Origin: Bacillota bacterium
Lineage (GTDB): Bacteria > Bacillota > Desulfitobacteriia > Desulfitobacteriales > JAJXUE01
Direction: 5' to 3'
Length of the DNA: 57,622 nucleotides
Assembly: GCA_021811155.1 (NCBI GenBank)
Contig: JAJZPO010000007.1
Span: 1 to 57,622 of the forward strand
Shown: positions 26,465-34,251 of the stretch, piece by piece
Numbering within the stretch: position 1 is the first letter of the stretch
Layout of the letters: each line of letters begins with the position of its first letter
Notes under the pieces: generated by a model
Told to the model about the DNA's origin: nothing
Databases searched by the model: none
Seen by the model: the letters and a program-made list of their open reading frames with translations, nothing else
Translations under genes and position numbers: made by a program

Positions 26465-27979
26465 TCAGCCCTCCTTTTCCAGCTTTACGCCGGTCATGAG
26501 CAGCCCCAGCTGCTCACGTGTTGCTTGCCCGCCGGGTAGTACAGCCATCAGTCTTCCGTCGTGGATGACCCCGATACGGTCTGACAATGACATTATCTCA
26601 TCCAGTTCCAATGAAACCAAAAGCACCGCCTTGCCGTTGGCCCTAAGCTCCAATAGCTTGTCGTGAATAAACTGAATCGCTCCTACATCCAAACCGCGGG
26701 TTGGCTGCGCCGCAATCAGCAATTCAGGCTCCCGGGACACTTCCCTGGCCAAAATAACCTTCTGTTGGTTTCCGCCTGAAAGATTGCGAGCTATGGCATG
26801 AATCCGGTGCGGCCGGACGTCGAAGGACTCGGATAACCGTTCCGCATGTGCTTCAATTGCTTGTCTGTGCATCTGCCCAAATTGAGCAAAAGGAGCTCGC
26901 GCAAAATCGCGCAAGACGAAATTCTCCGTCAACTCAAAATCCAGAACCAACCCATCCGCGTGACGGTCCTGGGGAATATACGAGATCCCGGCGGTGGTGC
27001 GTTTGTGAACATTCGCTTTAGTGATGTCGTTGCCTCTGAAAACTACTTTCCCGCTTTTTGCCGGCAAGAGGCCGGTAATAGCATCCACAAGCTCGAACTG
27101 CCCATTGCCATCAATTCCGGCTAAGCCAAATATCTCTCCCTGCCGTACCTCAAAGCTCACTCCCCTGACTTTTTCCGCATGCCCCTGTGCAACCACCAGA
27201 TCCTGCACTTCTAAGACCGGTTTGCCTGCAGTCTGAGGCGGTTTGGAAACCTGAAGCACTACTTCCCGCCCTACCATCAAATTGGCCAGTTCTTGCGGAG
27301 TCGTTTTTGCCGTTTCCACAGTGGCGACGGTTTTCCCTGCCCGCATCACGGTTACCCGGTCGGAAACCCGTTTGACTTCATCCAGCTTATGACTGATGAA
27401 AACAATGGGAATGCCTTGTTCGCGCAAACGCTCCATGACTTGAATCAATTGTTCTACTTCCTGCGGTGTGAGCAAAGCTGTAGGTTCGTCAAGGATAAGC
27501 ACCTTGGCCTTGCGATAGAAAACTTTAAGAATTTCCACCCTTTGCTGCAACCCGACAGTCAAGTCGCCTACTTTGGCGCTGGGGTCTATTTCCAGGTGGT
27601 ACTGTTTAGAAAGCTGCCGGATAACTTCTTCATTTTCTTTGCGCCGGTAATGGATATTACCAGGCTCGCTGCCCAGGACAATGTTTTCGGCTACAGTGAG
27701 GGCTGGAATGAGCATAAAATGTTGATGAACCATGCCTATTCCGGCCTGAATCGCCTGCCTGGGACTGGAAAAGTGCAGTTCCTGACCGTGTAGGGAGATA
27801 CTGCCGGAGTCCGGTTGATAGAGACCGTAAATCATTTTTACCAAGGTGGATTTTCCGGCCCCGTTTTCACCCAGAATGGCATGAATCTCGCCGTCCCGAA
27901 GTTCCAAATTCACGCGGTCATTGGCCAGCACCCCGGGAAATCGCTTGGTGAGATTCTTGATTTCCAAACAAACGCTCAT
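26465..27979 (-). CDS. nupO: Nucleoside ABC transporter double ATPase (NupO/YufO type)
   Basis: ATPase of 504 residues with two fused ABC domains, as in ribose and nucleoside importers. The first has Walker A GENGAGKST (about residue 37) and LILDEPTALLTP; the second has a degenerate P-loop (GIDGNGQ) and signature NLSGGNQQK, a normal asymmetry in this class. The ATG at 27979 follows GGAGGGG; an in-frame ATG at 27991 overlaps that RBS and is unlikely. Confidence 0.92.
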   Translation of the reverse strand: MSVCLEIKNLTKRFPGVLANDRVNLELRDGEIHAILGENGAGKSTLVKMIYGLYQPDSGSISLHGQELHFSSPRQAIQAGIGMVHQHFMLIPALTVAENIVLGSEPGNIHYRRKENEEVIRQLSKQYHLEIDPSAKVGDLTVGLQQRVEILKVFYRKAKVLILDEPTALLTPQEVEQLIQVMERLREQGIPIVFISHKLDEVKRVSDRVTVMRAGKTVATVETAKTTPQELANLMVGREVVLQVSKPPQTAGKPVLEVQDLVVAQGHAEKVRGVSFEVRQGEIFGLAGIDGNGQFELVDAITGLLPAKSGKVVFRGNDITKANVHKRTTAGISYIPQDRHADGLVLDFELTENFVLRDFARAPFAQFGQMHRQAIEAHAERLSESFDVRPHRIHAIARNLSGGNQQKVILAREVSREPELLIAAQPTRGLDVGAIQFIHDKLLELRANGKAVLLVSLELDEIMSLSDRIGVIHDGRLMAVLPGGQATREQLGLLMTGVKLEKEG

Positions 27980-27993
27980 AGTCCCCTCCATAA

Positions 27994-28039
27994 AAAGTGG
28001 ATTGCCCCATATCTTAAAATTAATGAAGCAATCCACTTT
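27994..28039 (-). terminator. Intercistronic stem-loop between bmpA and nupO
   Basis: Perfect 12-bp stem (28028-28039 with 27994-28005) followed on the minus strand by TTTTTAT, just before the nupO RBS. It looks like a leaky terminator or a 3'-protecting hairpin that would leave more message for the binding protein than for the membrane parts. Confidence 0.65.
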
Positions 28040-28077
28040 CAGTGCTCGTACTCAAAGAAGCAACAAACGTTGACTAA

Positions 28078-29130
28078 TTATTTACCGTAACCTGCCGGCA
28101 TTTCATTGGATACCTTAATGCTGCCATCCTTAATCTTCTTGGCAGCTTCGTTAACCTTGGCTACAACCGGATCCGGCACAGCTTTGATCGGTTTGGCAAA
28201 GCCTACGCCGTCATTGGCCAGGTTGAAGAAGACATCGCCGCTCTTAAACTGGTTGTCCTTCGTAGCTTTGATGATGCTGTAGGTAGCTGTATCCACGCCT
28301 TTCAGAGCGCTGGTAATCACATTGTCAGGCGCCAGGTAGTTTTGGTCAGCATCAACCCCGATAGCATATACTTTCTTTTCTTTGGCAGCGTCGATAACGC
28401 CGTTGCCGGTTCCGCCTGCTACGTGGAAGACAATGTCAGCGCCTTGGCCAATCATGGTCAGAGCGGTTGTCTTGCCGCCGGCCGGGTCGTCAAATTTACC
28501 TGTATATTTAACTATAATATTAATATTGGAATCAACGCTCTTGGCCCCTTGAATGAACCCGGCGATGTAGTCATTGACCGGAGGAATAGCCATGCCGCCG
28601 ACAACACCCACAGTGTTCTTGCCTAACATGTTAGGAATACCTGTACTTGTTTCCATGGCTCCGGCCATGACGCCAACCAAATAACCGCATTGCTCGGTAT
28701 TAAAGAGGGCCGAGGAAACATTCGGTTGGTCTTTGATTTCGGAGTCAATAATCATAAACTTGGTATCAGGGAATTGCTTAGCTACTTTGGCCACTGCGTC
28801 GTGCATCAAGAAACCAACGGCAATTACCAGATTGTATTTCTCTTGCGCAAACTTGGTAAGGTTGCTTTCATAGTCTGTCATTTGTTTGGACTCAACAACA
28901 GCTGTCTGCACACCCAAGTCAGCCTTGGCTTTTTCCAGGCCTTTGTTAGCCAGGTAGTTGAAACTGTGGTCATTCAGGCCGCCAACGTCGGTAACCAGCG
29001 CGACCTTAAAGTCAGGTTTTTTCGCGGTGTCACCAGTGTTAGGCGTAGTACCTGTGTTGCCGCAGCCCGCCAGGGCCAGGGTCAAGATGAGAACAACAGC
29101 GAGAGCGCCAAATAACCGAGACCTTTTCAT
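28078..29130 (-). CDS. bmpA: Nucleoside-binding lipoprotein BmpA/PnrA family
   Basis: Substrate-binding lipoprotein, 350 residues. The signal MKRSRLFGALAVVLILTLAL ends in a lipobox LAGC. The mature part has ALVTDVGGLNDHSFN, typical of the BMP/PnrA fold, and GADIVFHVAGGTGNGV and YAIGVDADQ in the second lobe. The ATG at 29130 has GGAGGG 6 nt upstream; the ORF opens earlier. PnrA of Treponema binds purine nucleosides. It is the first gene of the operon. Confidence 0.92.
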   Translation of the reverse strand: MKRSRLFGALAVVLILTLALAGCGNTGTTPNTGDTAKKPDFKVALVTDVGGLNDHSFNYLANKGLEKAKADLGVQTAVVESKQMTDYESNLTKFAQEKYNLVIAVGFLMHDAVAKVAKQFPDTKFMIIDSEIKDQPNVSSALFNTEQCGYLVGVMAGAMETSTGIPNMLGKNTVGVVGGMAIPPVNDYIAGFIQGAKSVDSNINIIVKYTGKFDDPAGGKTTALTMIGQGADIVFHVAGGTGNGVIDAAKEKKVYAIGVDADQNYLAPDNVITSALKGVDTATYSIIKATKDNQFKSGDVFFNLANDGVGFAKPIKAVPDPVVAKVNEAAKKIKDGSIKVSNEMPAGYGK

Positions 29131-29188
29131 TTTTTTCCCTCCATTTTGTTTCATAGACTCCCGGCATGCGCCGAGCCGGTTGGGATAG

Positions 29189-29206
29189 TTGTAGGACATC
29201 CAACAA
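29189..29206. promoter_or_regulatory. Candidate GntR operator, TTGTNGGANNTCCNACAA
   Basis: TTGTAGGACATCCAACAA is an imperfect palindrome (14 of 18 positions symmetric) just downstream of the predicted bmpA transcription start. Binding here would block the promoter; the HutC-type regulator encoded in the same operon is the likely partner. Confidence 0.5.
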
Positions 29207-29217
29207 GTCCTGTAAGT

Positions 29218-29247
29218 AGTTTAGCTCAAAATTCTAACTTCAGTCAA
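29218..29247 (-). promoter_or_regulatory. Sigma-A promoter of the bmpA-nupOPQ operon
   Basis: On the minus strand, TTGACT (29247-29242), 18-bp spacer and TAAACT (29223-29218), giving a start near 29211. Confidence 0.55.
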
Positions 29248-29283
29248 GATACTTTGATTGCGTTTCCCCCATAATTTAGTTTT

Positions 29284-29397
29284 TCATTTATCATGATCGG
29301 CGAAGAGCGCTCTCTGCAGTTCGCCTCCGGAGACCAGGGTGATGGGCTTGCCGGCAAATTGAAGCGTATCCGTATACTCCATCCTTTCCCGCTGCAT
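29284..29397 (-). CDS. Possible 37-residue protein downstream of ackA
   Basis: An open frame from an ATG at 29397, 1 bp after the ackA stop, encodes MQRERMEYTDTLQFAGKPIT and then LVSGGELQRALFADHDK. Codon choice resembles the flanking genes (GCC, GGC, CTG, CCC). A second ATG at 29382 follows GGGAAAGG closely. No family is recognised, and no terminator separates it from ackA. It may be real or chance. Confidence 0.35.
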   Translation of the reverse strand: MQRERMEYTDTLQFAGKPITLVSGGELQRALFADHDK

Positions 29398-29398
29398 G

Positions 29399-30595
29399 TC
29401 AAGATGCGGAAACGATCTCCACCGTATCCCGGGCGATCATCAGTTCCTCGTTGGTAGGTATAACCAGCACCCGGCAGCTGGAACCATCCATAGAGATGTC
29501 GACTTCCTTGCCCCGGACATTGTTCTTTTCCGGATCAATCGCCACACCCAGGTAACTTAAGCCTCCGGCGACAGCCTGCCTCATTTCGGGGGAGTTCTCG
29601 CCCAGACCCGCTGTAAACACAATGGCATCAGCCCCGTCAAGCACGGCCGCATATGCTCCTACATATTTTTTCACATCGTGCGCAAAGATATCCAGCGCCA
29701 GTTGCGCCCGAAAATTCCCCGCCGCGGCGGCTTCCTCAATATCCCGGAAATCGCTGCTCACACCGGAAACCCCGAGCACACCGCATTTTTTGTTTAAGAA
29801 TTCGTTGGCCTCTTCGGCGTTAAGCTTTTCCTTTTCCATGATAAACGACACGATGGCAGGATCCAAGTCACCGGAACGGGTACCCATCATCAGCCCCTCG
29901 AGCGGAGTAAATCCCATGGAAGTCTCCAGCGATTTGCCGCCTTTAACCGCTGCGATGGATGCCCCATTGCCCAGGTGGCAGGTTATAAGCCTGGTCTCGC
30001 TCATCGGTTTGCCGAGAATCTCCGCTGCGCGGATGCTTACATACTTGTGTGATGTGCCATGGAAGCCGTATTTGCGGATTTTGTACTTCTCATACAGTTC
30101 ATAAGGCAGACCGTAAATATAGGCATAGGGCGGCATTGTCTGATGAAAGGCGGTATCAAACACCGCAACCTGGGGCACCCCGGGCATTAACTTCTGGCAG
30201 GCCTCAATTCCCATGATATTCGGCGGATTGTGCAGGGGGGCAAGCTCAACACATTCCGCCAATGCCGCCATAACCGAGGCATTAATCAAGACGGAGGAGG
30301 CAAACTTTTCCCCGCCGTGCACCACCCGGTGGCCGACTGCGCCGATTTCACCCAAACTGCTGATGACGCCAAATGCTCGGTCAACCAGCGTTTCCAATAC
30401 CAGGGCAATCGCTTCGCGGTGGCTCGGCAGTTCCTGTTCCACTACCCTTTTTTCCTCGCCCCGGCGGTGGGTAAGCTGGGACCCTGGGATGCCGATGCGC
30501 TCAACCAATCCCTTAGCCTGCACGGCTTTGTCTGCCATGTCCATGAGCTGATATTTCAGCGACGAACTGCCGCAGTTAAGCACTAAAACTTTCAT
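29399..30595 (-). CDS. ackA: Acetate kinase
   Basis: AckA, 398 residues, starting [20 protein letters not shown], with [30 protein letters not shown], the phosphate-binding [14 protein letters not shown] and [16 protein letters not shown]. It interconverts acetyl phosphate and acetate with ATP gain. Phosphotransacetylase is not next to it. It lies 18 bp downstream of the patatin-like gene, probably in one transcript. Confidence 0.96.
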   Translation of the reverse strand: MKVLVLNCGSSSLKYQLMDMADKAVQAKGLVERIGIPGSQLTHRRGEEKRVVEQELPSHREAIALVLETLVDRAFGVISSLGEIGAVGHRVVHGGEKFASSVLINASVMAALAECVELAPLHNPPNIMGIEACQKLMPGVPQVAVFDTAFHQTMPPYAYIYGLPYELYEKYKIRKYGFHGTSHKYVSIRAAEILGKPMSETRLITCHLGNGASIAAVKGGKSLETSMGFTPLEGLMMGTRSGDLDPAIVSFIMEKEKLNAEEANEFLNKKCGVLGVSGVSSDFRDIEEAAAAGNFRAQLALDIFAHDVKKYVGAYAAVLDGADAIVFTAGLGENSPEMRQAVAGGLSYLGVAIDPEKNNVRGKEVDISMDGSSCRVLVIPTNEELMIARDTVEIVSAS

Positions 30596-30613
30596 TCTGC
30601 CGCTCCTCTGTTA

Positions 30614-31429
30614 TCATTCTGACTTCTGACTTCTGACTCCTGACTTCTGGTCCAAAAGCAAAGCCTGCTTAAGCCTCGGCAGCGCCTTGGCAGCCGCTTC
30701 CCTGCCCAGACGCACGGCCTCTTCCGCCATGTCAAACCCGAAGGAACCGATATGGCTTACCTCCGGCTGGATTAGTACCTGGGCATCGATGACCATCCGC
30801 CGGAAGATCTCATCCTCCATGATTTCAATGGATTGCATGATCACATCAAATACGTTCTTGACTTTGACTTCCCGGCTGCTTTTAACGTCCACTCCGATGA
30901 TAAATTCTGCCCCGAGGCTTTTGGCCACCCCTAAGGGCAGCCGTTCAATCACAGCCCCGTCTACCAAGGTCATGCCCTGATAGAGGTAAGGACAAAAAAC
31001 GCCCGGAATCGAAATGCTGGCTCGTACGGCCGGAGCAATTTTACCCTCGGTAAACACCACCTGCCGGCCGTTCTCCAAATCGGTGGCTACAACAGCCAGG
31101 CTAAGATCCAGTTCTTCAAAGCTTTTGTCCTTGGTTAAAAGGCGGAGCAATTCAAGAATCTTTTCCCCTTTGACAAAGCCCTGCCTGGGGACATTCAGGT
31201 CCATCAGCTGCTTCATTACGGGATAGGTATAAAGCAGTTTTTCCACCATGTGCAGATCGGCGCCTGCTGCATACAGGGCGCCAAAAACCGCTCCGGCGCT
31301 GCAGCCCACAACCTGGTCAATAGAAATTCCTGCCTCCTGCAGCGCCTGGAGGACACCCAGATGGGCCATGCCCCGGGCCGCACCGGAACCAAGCACCAGT
31401 CCTACGCGTGACCTGGTCAAGTTATCCAC
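30614..31429 (-). CDS. Patatin-like phospholipase family protein
   Basis: A 271-residue serine lipase-like protein. It has the oxyanion G-S-G-A-A-R-G (about residue 14), nucleophile GCSAG (about 43) and catalytic Asp in LVDGAV (about 156). Members of this bacterial group (YlbK/RssA-like) are probable acyl-hydrolases. The start is a GTG at 31429; an in-frame TTG three codons later is an alternative. The last ten residues (KSGVRSQKSE) are encoded by a CTGACTTC-type tandem repeat that runs into the stop, suggesting the gene end was replaced by a repeat. Confidence 0.9.
   Translation of the reverse strand: MDNLTRSRVGLVLGSGAARGMAHLGVLQALQEAGISIDQVVGCSAGAVFGALYAAGADLHMVEKLLYTYPVMKQLMDLNVPRQGFVKGEKILELLRLLTKDKSFEELDLSLAVVATDLENGRQVVFTEGKIAPAVRASISIPGVFCPYLYQGMTLVDGAVIERLPLGVAKSLGAEFIIGVDVKSSREVKVKNVFDVIMQSIEIMEDEIFRRMVIDAQVLIQPEVSHIGSFGFDMAEEAVRLGREAAAKALPRLKQALLLDQKSGVRSQKSE
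30618..30650. repeat. CTGACTTCTGACTCC-type tandem repeat
   Basis: About four copies of a 7-10 bp unit (TCTGACT, TCCTGACT) cover the last codons of the patatin-like gene. The same unit occurs at 35242-35260 (inverted) and 56706-56744. Confidence 0.7.
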
Positions 31430-31559
31430 CCCATCCTATGTAGGATTCCCTGGACAAGCGGGTCGTATCCTTAACCGGTCTAGACCATCCAGGGGACAAA
31501 TATACATTACTAGAAAAGCAGGGGAAATTCCTGCAATCAGGTGTCAAAGGAGTGGGCCG

Positions 31560-32768
31560 ATGCTCTCCCAACACCAGTTTAAGGCTTTGGCAAAAACTGC
31601 GGCTCTGGTGGTTCTGGCCGCTGCCATGGTTGTTTACCCCCAGGATGTGCTGTCTGCAGCCAGCCAAGGTGTTTCGCTTTGGGCGCTTTATGTTCTGCCG
31701 GCCCTCCTGCCCTTTTTCATACTTTCAGAACTGTTGATGGGAACAGGATTTGTGCACCTTATTGGCGTGGTGCTCGAGCCCGTAATGCGCCCTGTTTTCC
31801 GCCTGCCCGGCTCAAGCGCTTTCGTGGTAGTCATGGGGTTTACCTCCGGCCCGCCCATCGGTGCAATGCTTACCGCCAAACTTTACAGGGAAAAACTCCT
31901 TACCCAAACCGAAGCGGAGCGGCTGCTTACTTTTACCAATAACCCCAGTCCTGGCTTTATGCTGGGAGCAGTTGCGGCAGGCATGTTTGGCAACCCCGGC
32001 CTGGGGATCATCCTCGCCTTTGCCAACTATCTGGCCAACCTCCTCCTGGGTATCGGCCTGCGCTTTTATGGGGACCGGAGCGACGAAGCGGGCAATCCCA
32101 AAGCCGGTTCGCCAAACCTTTGGCGCAGGTCCCTACGGGAGATGCTCGCGGCCCAGCACAAGGATGGGCGGCCTTTAGGACAGTTGATCGGAGACTCTAT
32201 CCGCACTTCAGTAAATACTATCCTCTTAGTTGGTGGATTTATTCTTTTTTTCGCCGTGCTCATCCGGCTCTTGTCAATTCTGGGCGTTATCCGTGTCCTC
32301 ACTGCAGGGTTTAGCTTCATCCTTTCTCCCCTGGGCCTTGCCACCTCCCTCTACCCCGCAGCGGCCAGCGGGTTCCTCGAAGTGACACTTGGAGCAAAAG
32401 CTGCAGCCAACGCTGCCGCGCCGGTATCACAGCAGGTTCCGGTGGCGGCGGCAATAATGGCCTGGAGCGGGATCTCAGTCCACGCCCAAGTAGCCGGATT
32501 TATCAGCGGTACCCCAATCCGCCTCGCCCCCTTTGTGCTGGGCAGAGTGGCTCACGCCGGGCTAACCGCTGGAATTGCCGCCATCACCCTGCGTTTTTCC
32601 TCCAGTGTCCCTGTGCTGCAGACCAGGGGCGCTGGGCTCTCGATCTGGCAGTCCGAATTCATGGCCCTGTTCCTGGCCTTTACAACTACTGCCCTCGCTG
32701 CGGTAATTCTGTTATTGCTGCTCCGGAGTCTTTCATTCCGCACGTTTAGGCCATTCAACAGGCGCTGA
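31560..32768 (+). CDS. ylbJ: Sporulation integral membrane protein YlbJ
   Basis: A 402-residue membrane protein with about eight hydrophobic segments and two nucleoside-recognition (Gate) domains; GFTSGPPIGAMLTAKLY near residue 100 and GFLEVTLGAKAAANA near 270 are typical. YlbJ is needed for spore cortex formation in B. subtilis and is mother-cell expressed. The ATG at 31560 follows AAGGAG at 8 nt; the frame is open further upstream across the divergent gene. It is divergent from the patatin-like gene. Confidence 0.9.
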   Translation: MLSQHQFKALAKTAALVVLAAAMVVYPQDVLSAASQGVSLWALYVLPALLPFFILSELLMGTGFVHLIGVVLEPVMRPVFRLPGSSAFVVVMGFTSGPPIGAMLTAKLYREKLLTQTEAERLLTFTNNPSPGFMLGAVAAGMFGNPGLGIILAFANYLANLLLGIGLRFYGDRSDEAGNPKAGSPNLWRRSLREMLAAQHKDGRPLGQLIGDSIRTSVNTILLVGGFILFFAVLIRLLSILGVIRVLTAGFSFILSPLGLATSLYPAAASGFLEVTLGAKAAANAAAPVSQQVPVAAAIMAWSGISVHAQVAGFISGTPIRLAPFVLGRVAHAGLTAGIAAITLRFSSSVPVLQTRGAGLSIWQSEFMALFLAFTTTALAAVILLLLLRSLSFRTFRPFNRR

Positions 32769-32836
32769 CAACAGCAGCGTAACACCAAACCTTAGGAGCG
32801 GCCCAATAACAAATAATTGCGGAAAGAGGTAAAATG

Positions 32837-32874
32837 AAAACGGGTTGCGCAGCAAACAACCCGCACCCCGTTTT
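32837..32874. terminator. Bidirectional terminator between ylbJ and the coiled-coil gene
   Basis: GGGTTG/CAACCC stem (32842-32847, 32857-32862) extended by AAAAC/GTTTT, with A-rich and T-rich flanks, between two convergent genes. Confidence 0.65.
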
Positions 32875-32928
32875 TCCGCGATAAACTAATTCAGCTGCTG
32901 TATGCAGTACCAACATCAGCTTAAGCAG

Positions 32929-33381
32929 CTATTCCCTGATGCTCTTTGCCAACTCTTCCCGGTCTTCATGCAGGGATTCAACTACCCCCACCAAGGATTT
33001 CTCCACCCGTGCCAAGAGGTCATCAGCATAGGCATTGGCTCCGTTGCGTATCTCCCTGGCGACTTTCTTGGCCTGGGCTACCAGTTCCTCGGCATGCTCC
33101 TGGGCCTGGCGCGTAATCTCCGATTCTTCCACCAGTTTAGCGATATAGCTGCGACCCTGGTCCACCAGTTTGCCGGCCTCGGCCTGAGCCTCCTCCAGAA
33201 TTCTCTCCCGTTCTTTGGTAATCCATTTAGCCTGCCGCACTTCTTCCGGCAGGGCAGTCCTGATTTTATCAATTATGTCAAAGATAGCCTCGTCGTCCAC
33301 AAGTACTTTGCCTGTCATGGGGATCTTTGCACCCCGGTCAACATATGCCTCCAACTCGTCCAGCAGCGCCAATACATCCAT
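32929..33381 (-). CDS. Coiled-coil protein resembling ATP synthase b-subunit/DivIVA-like helices
   Basis: A 150-residue, charged, helical protein with no membrane segment. Residues 55-150 are rich in Ala, Glu, Lys and Arg in heptads (ERERILEEAQAEAGKLVDQG, QAQEHAEELVAQAKKVAREI). Such proteins are often named 'F0 subunit B-like' by homology of coiled coils only. It starts 2 bp after rsmD and is probably co-transcribed. Function unknown. Confidence 0.8.
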   Translation of the reverse strand: MDVLALLDELEAYVDRGAKIPMTGKVLVDDEAIFDIIDKIRTALPEEVRQAKWITKERERILEEAQAEAGKLVDQGRSYIAKLVEESEITRQAQEHAEELVAQAKKVAREIRNGANAYADDLLARVEKSLVGVVESLHEDREELAKSIRE

Positions 33382-33383
33382 AT

Positions 33384-33950
33384 TTATTTTTCCCTTCCCC
33401 CTGTTTCCCTAAGCTGGTAGTACCAAATTACAGTATCCCCGTACCTGTTCTGCTTCCGCAAAGTTATTGTACCTAATTCGACAGGCATTTCTTCTTCCCT
33501 GCTTGTTTCAACAATTATTACCCCGTTGGACGCCAAATAATTGCCCTCCGCCAGTATTTCCAGGCTGGCCTGAGCCAAGCCTTGGCGGTAAGGCGGATCC
33601 AGAAAGATCAAGTCGAAGACTTGCCCCTCCAGTTCCCGCAGCACAATCAAACCGTCCCGGGTCAGCAAGCTCACCTTTGATGTCAGGCCGGTGAGCTTGG
33701 CATTTTCCCGGATCACTGCGGCGGCCCGGGTACTTTTTTCGACCACCACGGCATGATCTGCCCCCCGGCTTAACGCCTCCAGCGCCAAGGCCCCGGACCC
33801 CGCGAACAAATCAAGCGCCCTTGCTGCCAGAACTCTTGTGCCTAATACACTGAAAATGGCCTCTTTCACCCTGTCCGCCGTAGGACGTGTATTTAATCCC
33901 GGCAAAGTTTTTAGTCTTCGTCCACCTGCCGTACCGGCAATTATTCGCAT
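33384..33950 (-). CDS. rsmD: 16S rRNA (guanine-966-N2)-methyltransferase RsmD
   Basis: A 188-residue methyltransferase starting MRIIAGTAGGRRLKTLPG, with the SAM-binding ALDLFAGSGALALEALSRGA (about residue 43) and catalytic FDLIFLDPPYRQG (about 113). It methylates G966 of 16S rRNA. GGAGGA precedes the ATG. In many relatives coaD follows directly; here a coiled-coil gene does. Confidence 0.94.
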   Translation of the reverse strand: MRIIAGTAGGRRLKTLPGLNTRPTADRVKEAIFSVLGTRVLAARALDLFAGSGALALEALSRGADHAVVVEKSTRAAAVIRENAKLTGLTSKVSLLTRDGLIVLRELEGQVFDLIFLDPPYRQGLAQASLEILAEGNYLASNGVIIVETSREEEMPVELGTITLRKQNRYGDTVIWYYQLRETGGREK

Positions 33951-33973
33951 AAAAATTCCTCCAAACCAGCACC

Positions 33974-33982
33974 ATTATAGCA
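33974..33982 (-). promoter_or_regulatory. Extended -10 promoter of rsmD
   Basis: TGCTATAAT on the minus strand, giving a start near 33967 and a leader of about 17 nt. The -35 is poor, as is usual with an extended -10. Confidence 0.6.
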
Positions 33983-34245
33983 TTTTGCCGAGTAGGGTTG
34001 CATAGTTTTGAGCTTTAGAACAAACAATATTGGTGTAACTTCTCTGCATAGGGTAAGTTTCGTGAAGAGCAAAAAAGGTTTCTTCAAACCTTCCCCCATG
34101 AGCTCTTCTCCGGTTTTCTCCTCTCCCAATGTCACCGGTTACGGCCAATCCGGTGATACCTGAAAAACGCAGGCTTAGCTTGCGTTTTTTTGTATATTTA
34201 CTTTCGGCTTGGAAAAGGCTATGCAATGAATAGCTTCAGGAGGGT
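33983..34245. other. Intergenic region between rsmD and gpr with two hairpins
   Basis: No clear gene. A minus-strand frame covers it (TGLAVTGDIGRGENRRRAHG then GRFEETFFALHE), but the frame crosses a terminator-like hairpin (34077-34090, followed by T6 on the minus strand) and has no RBS. A second hairpin with T-runs on both sides is at 34165-34187. TCACCGG/CCGGTGA (about 34133-34155) adds a further stem. A structured RNA ending at one of these hairpins is possible. Confidence 0.4.
34165..34191. terminator. Hairpin with T-runs upstream of gpr
   Basis: AAACGCA/TGCGTTT stem extended by G-C pairs with a 3-nt loop. It is followed by T7 on the plus strand and by T5 on the minus strand. It separates gpr from upstream transcription. 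Confidence 0.65.
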
Positions 34246-34251
34246 ATGTAT

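Noticed and set aside
31430-31559. A sigma-E type promoter before ylbJ.
   Set aside because: AAATATACATTA resembles part of a sigma-E -10, but no convincing -35 at the right spacing was found.
33975-34226. An 83-residue minus-strand protein between rsmD and gpr.
   Set aside because: No RBS, a terminator-like hairpin inside the frame, and overlap with the rsmD promoter make a protein unlikely; kept only as an intergenic observation.
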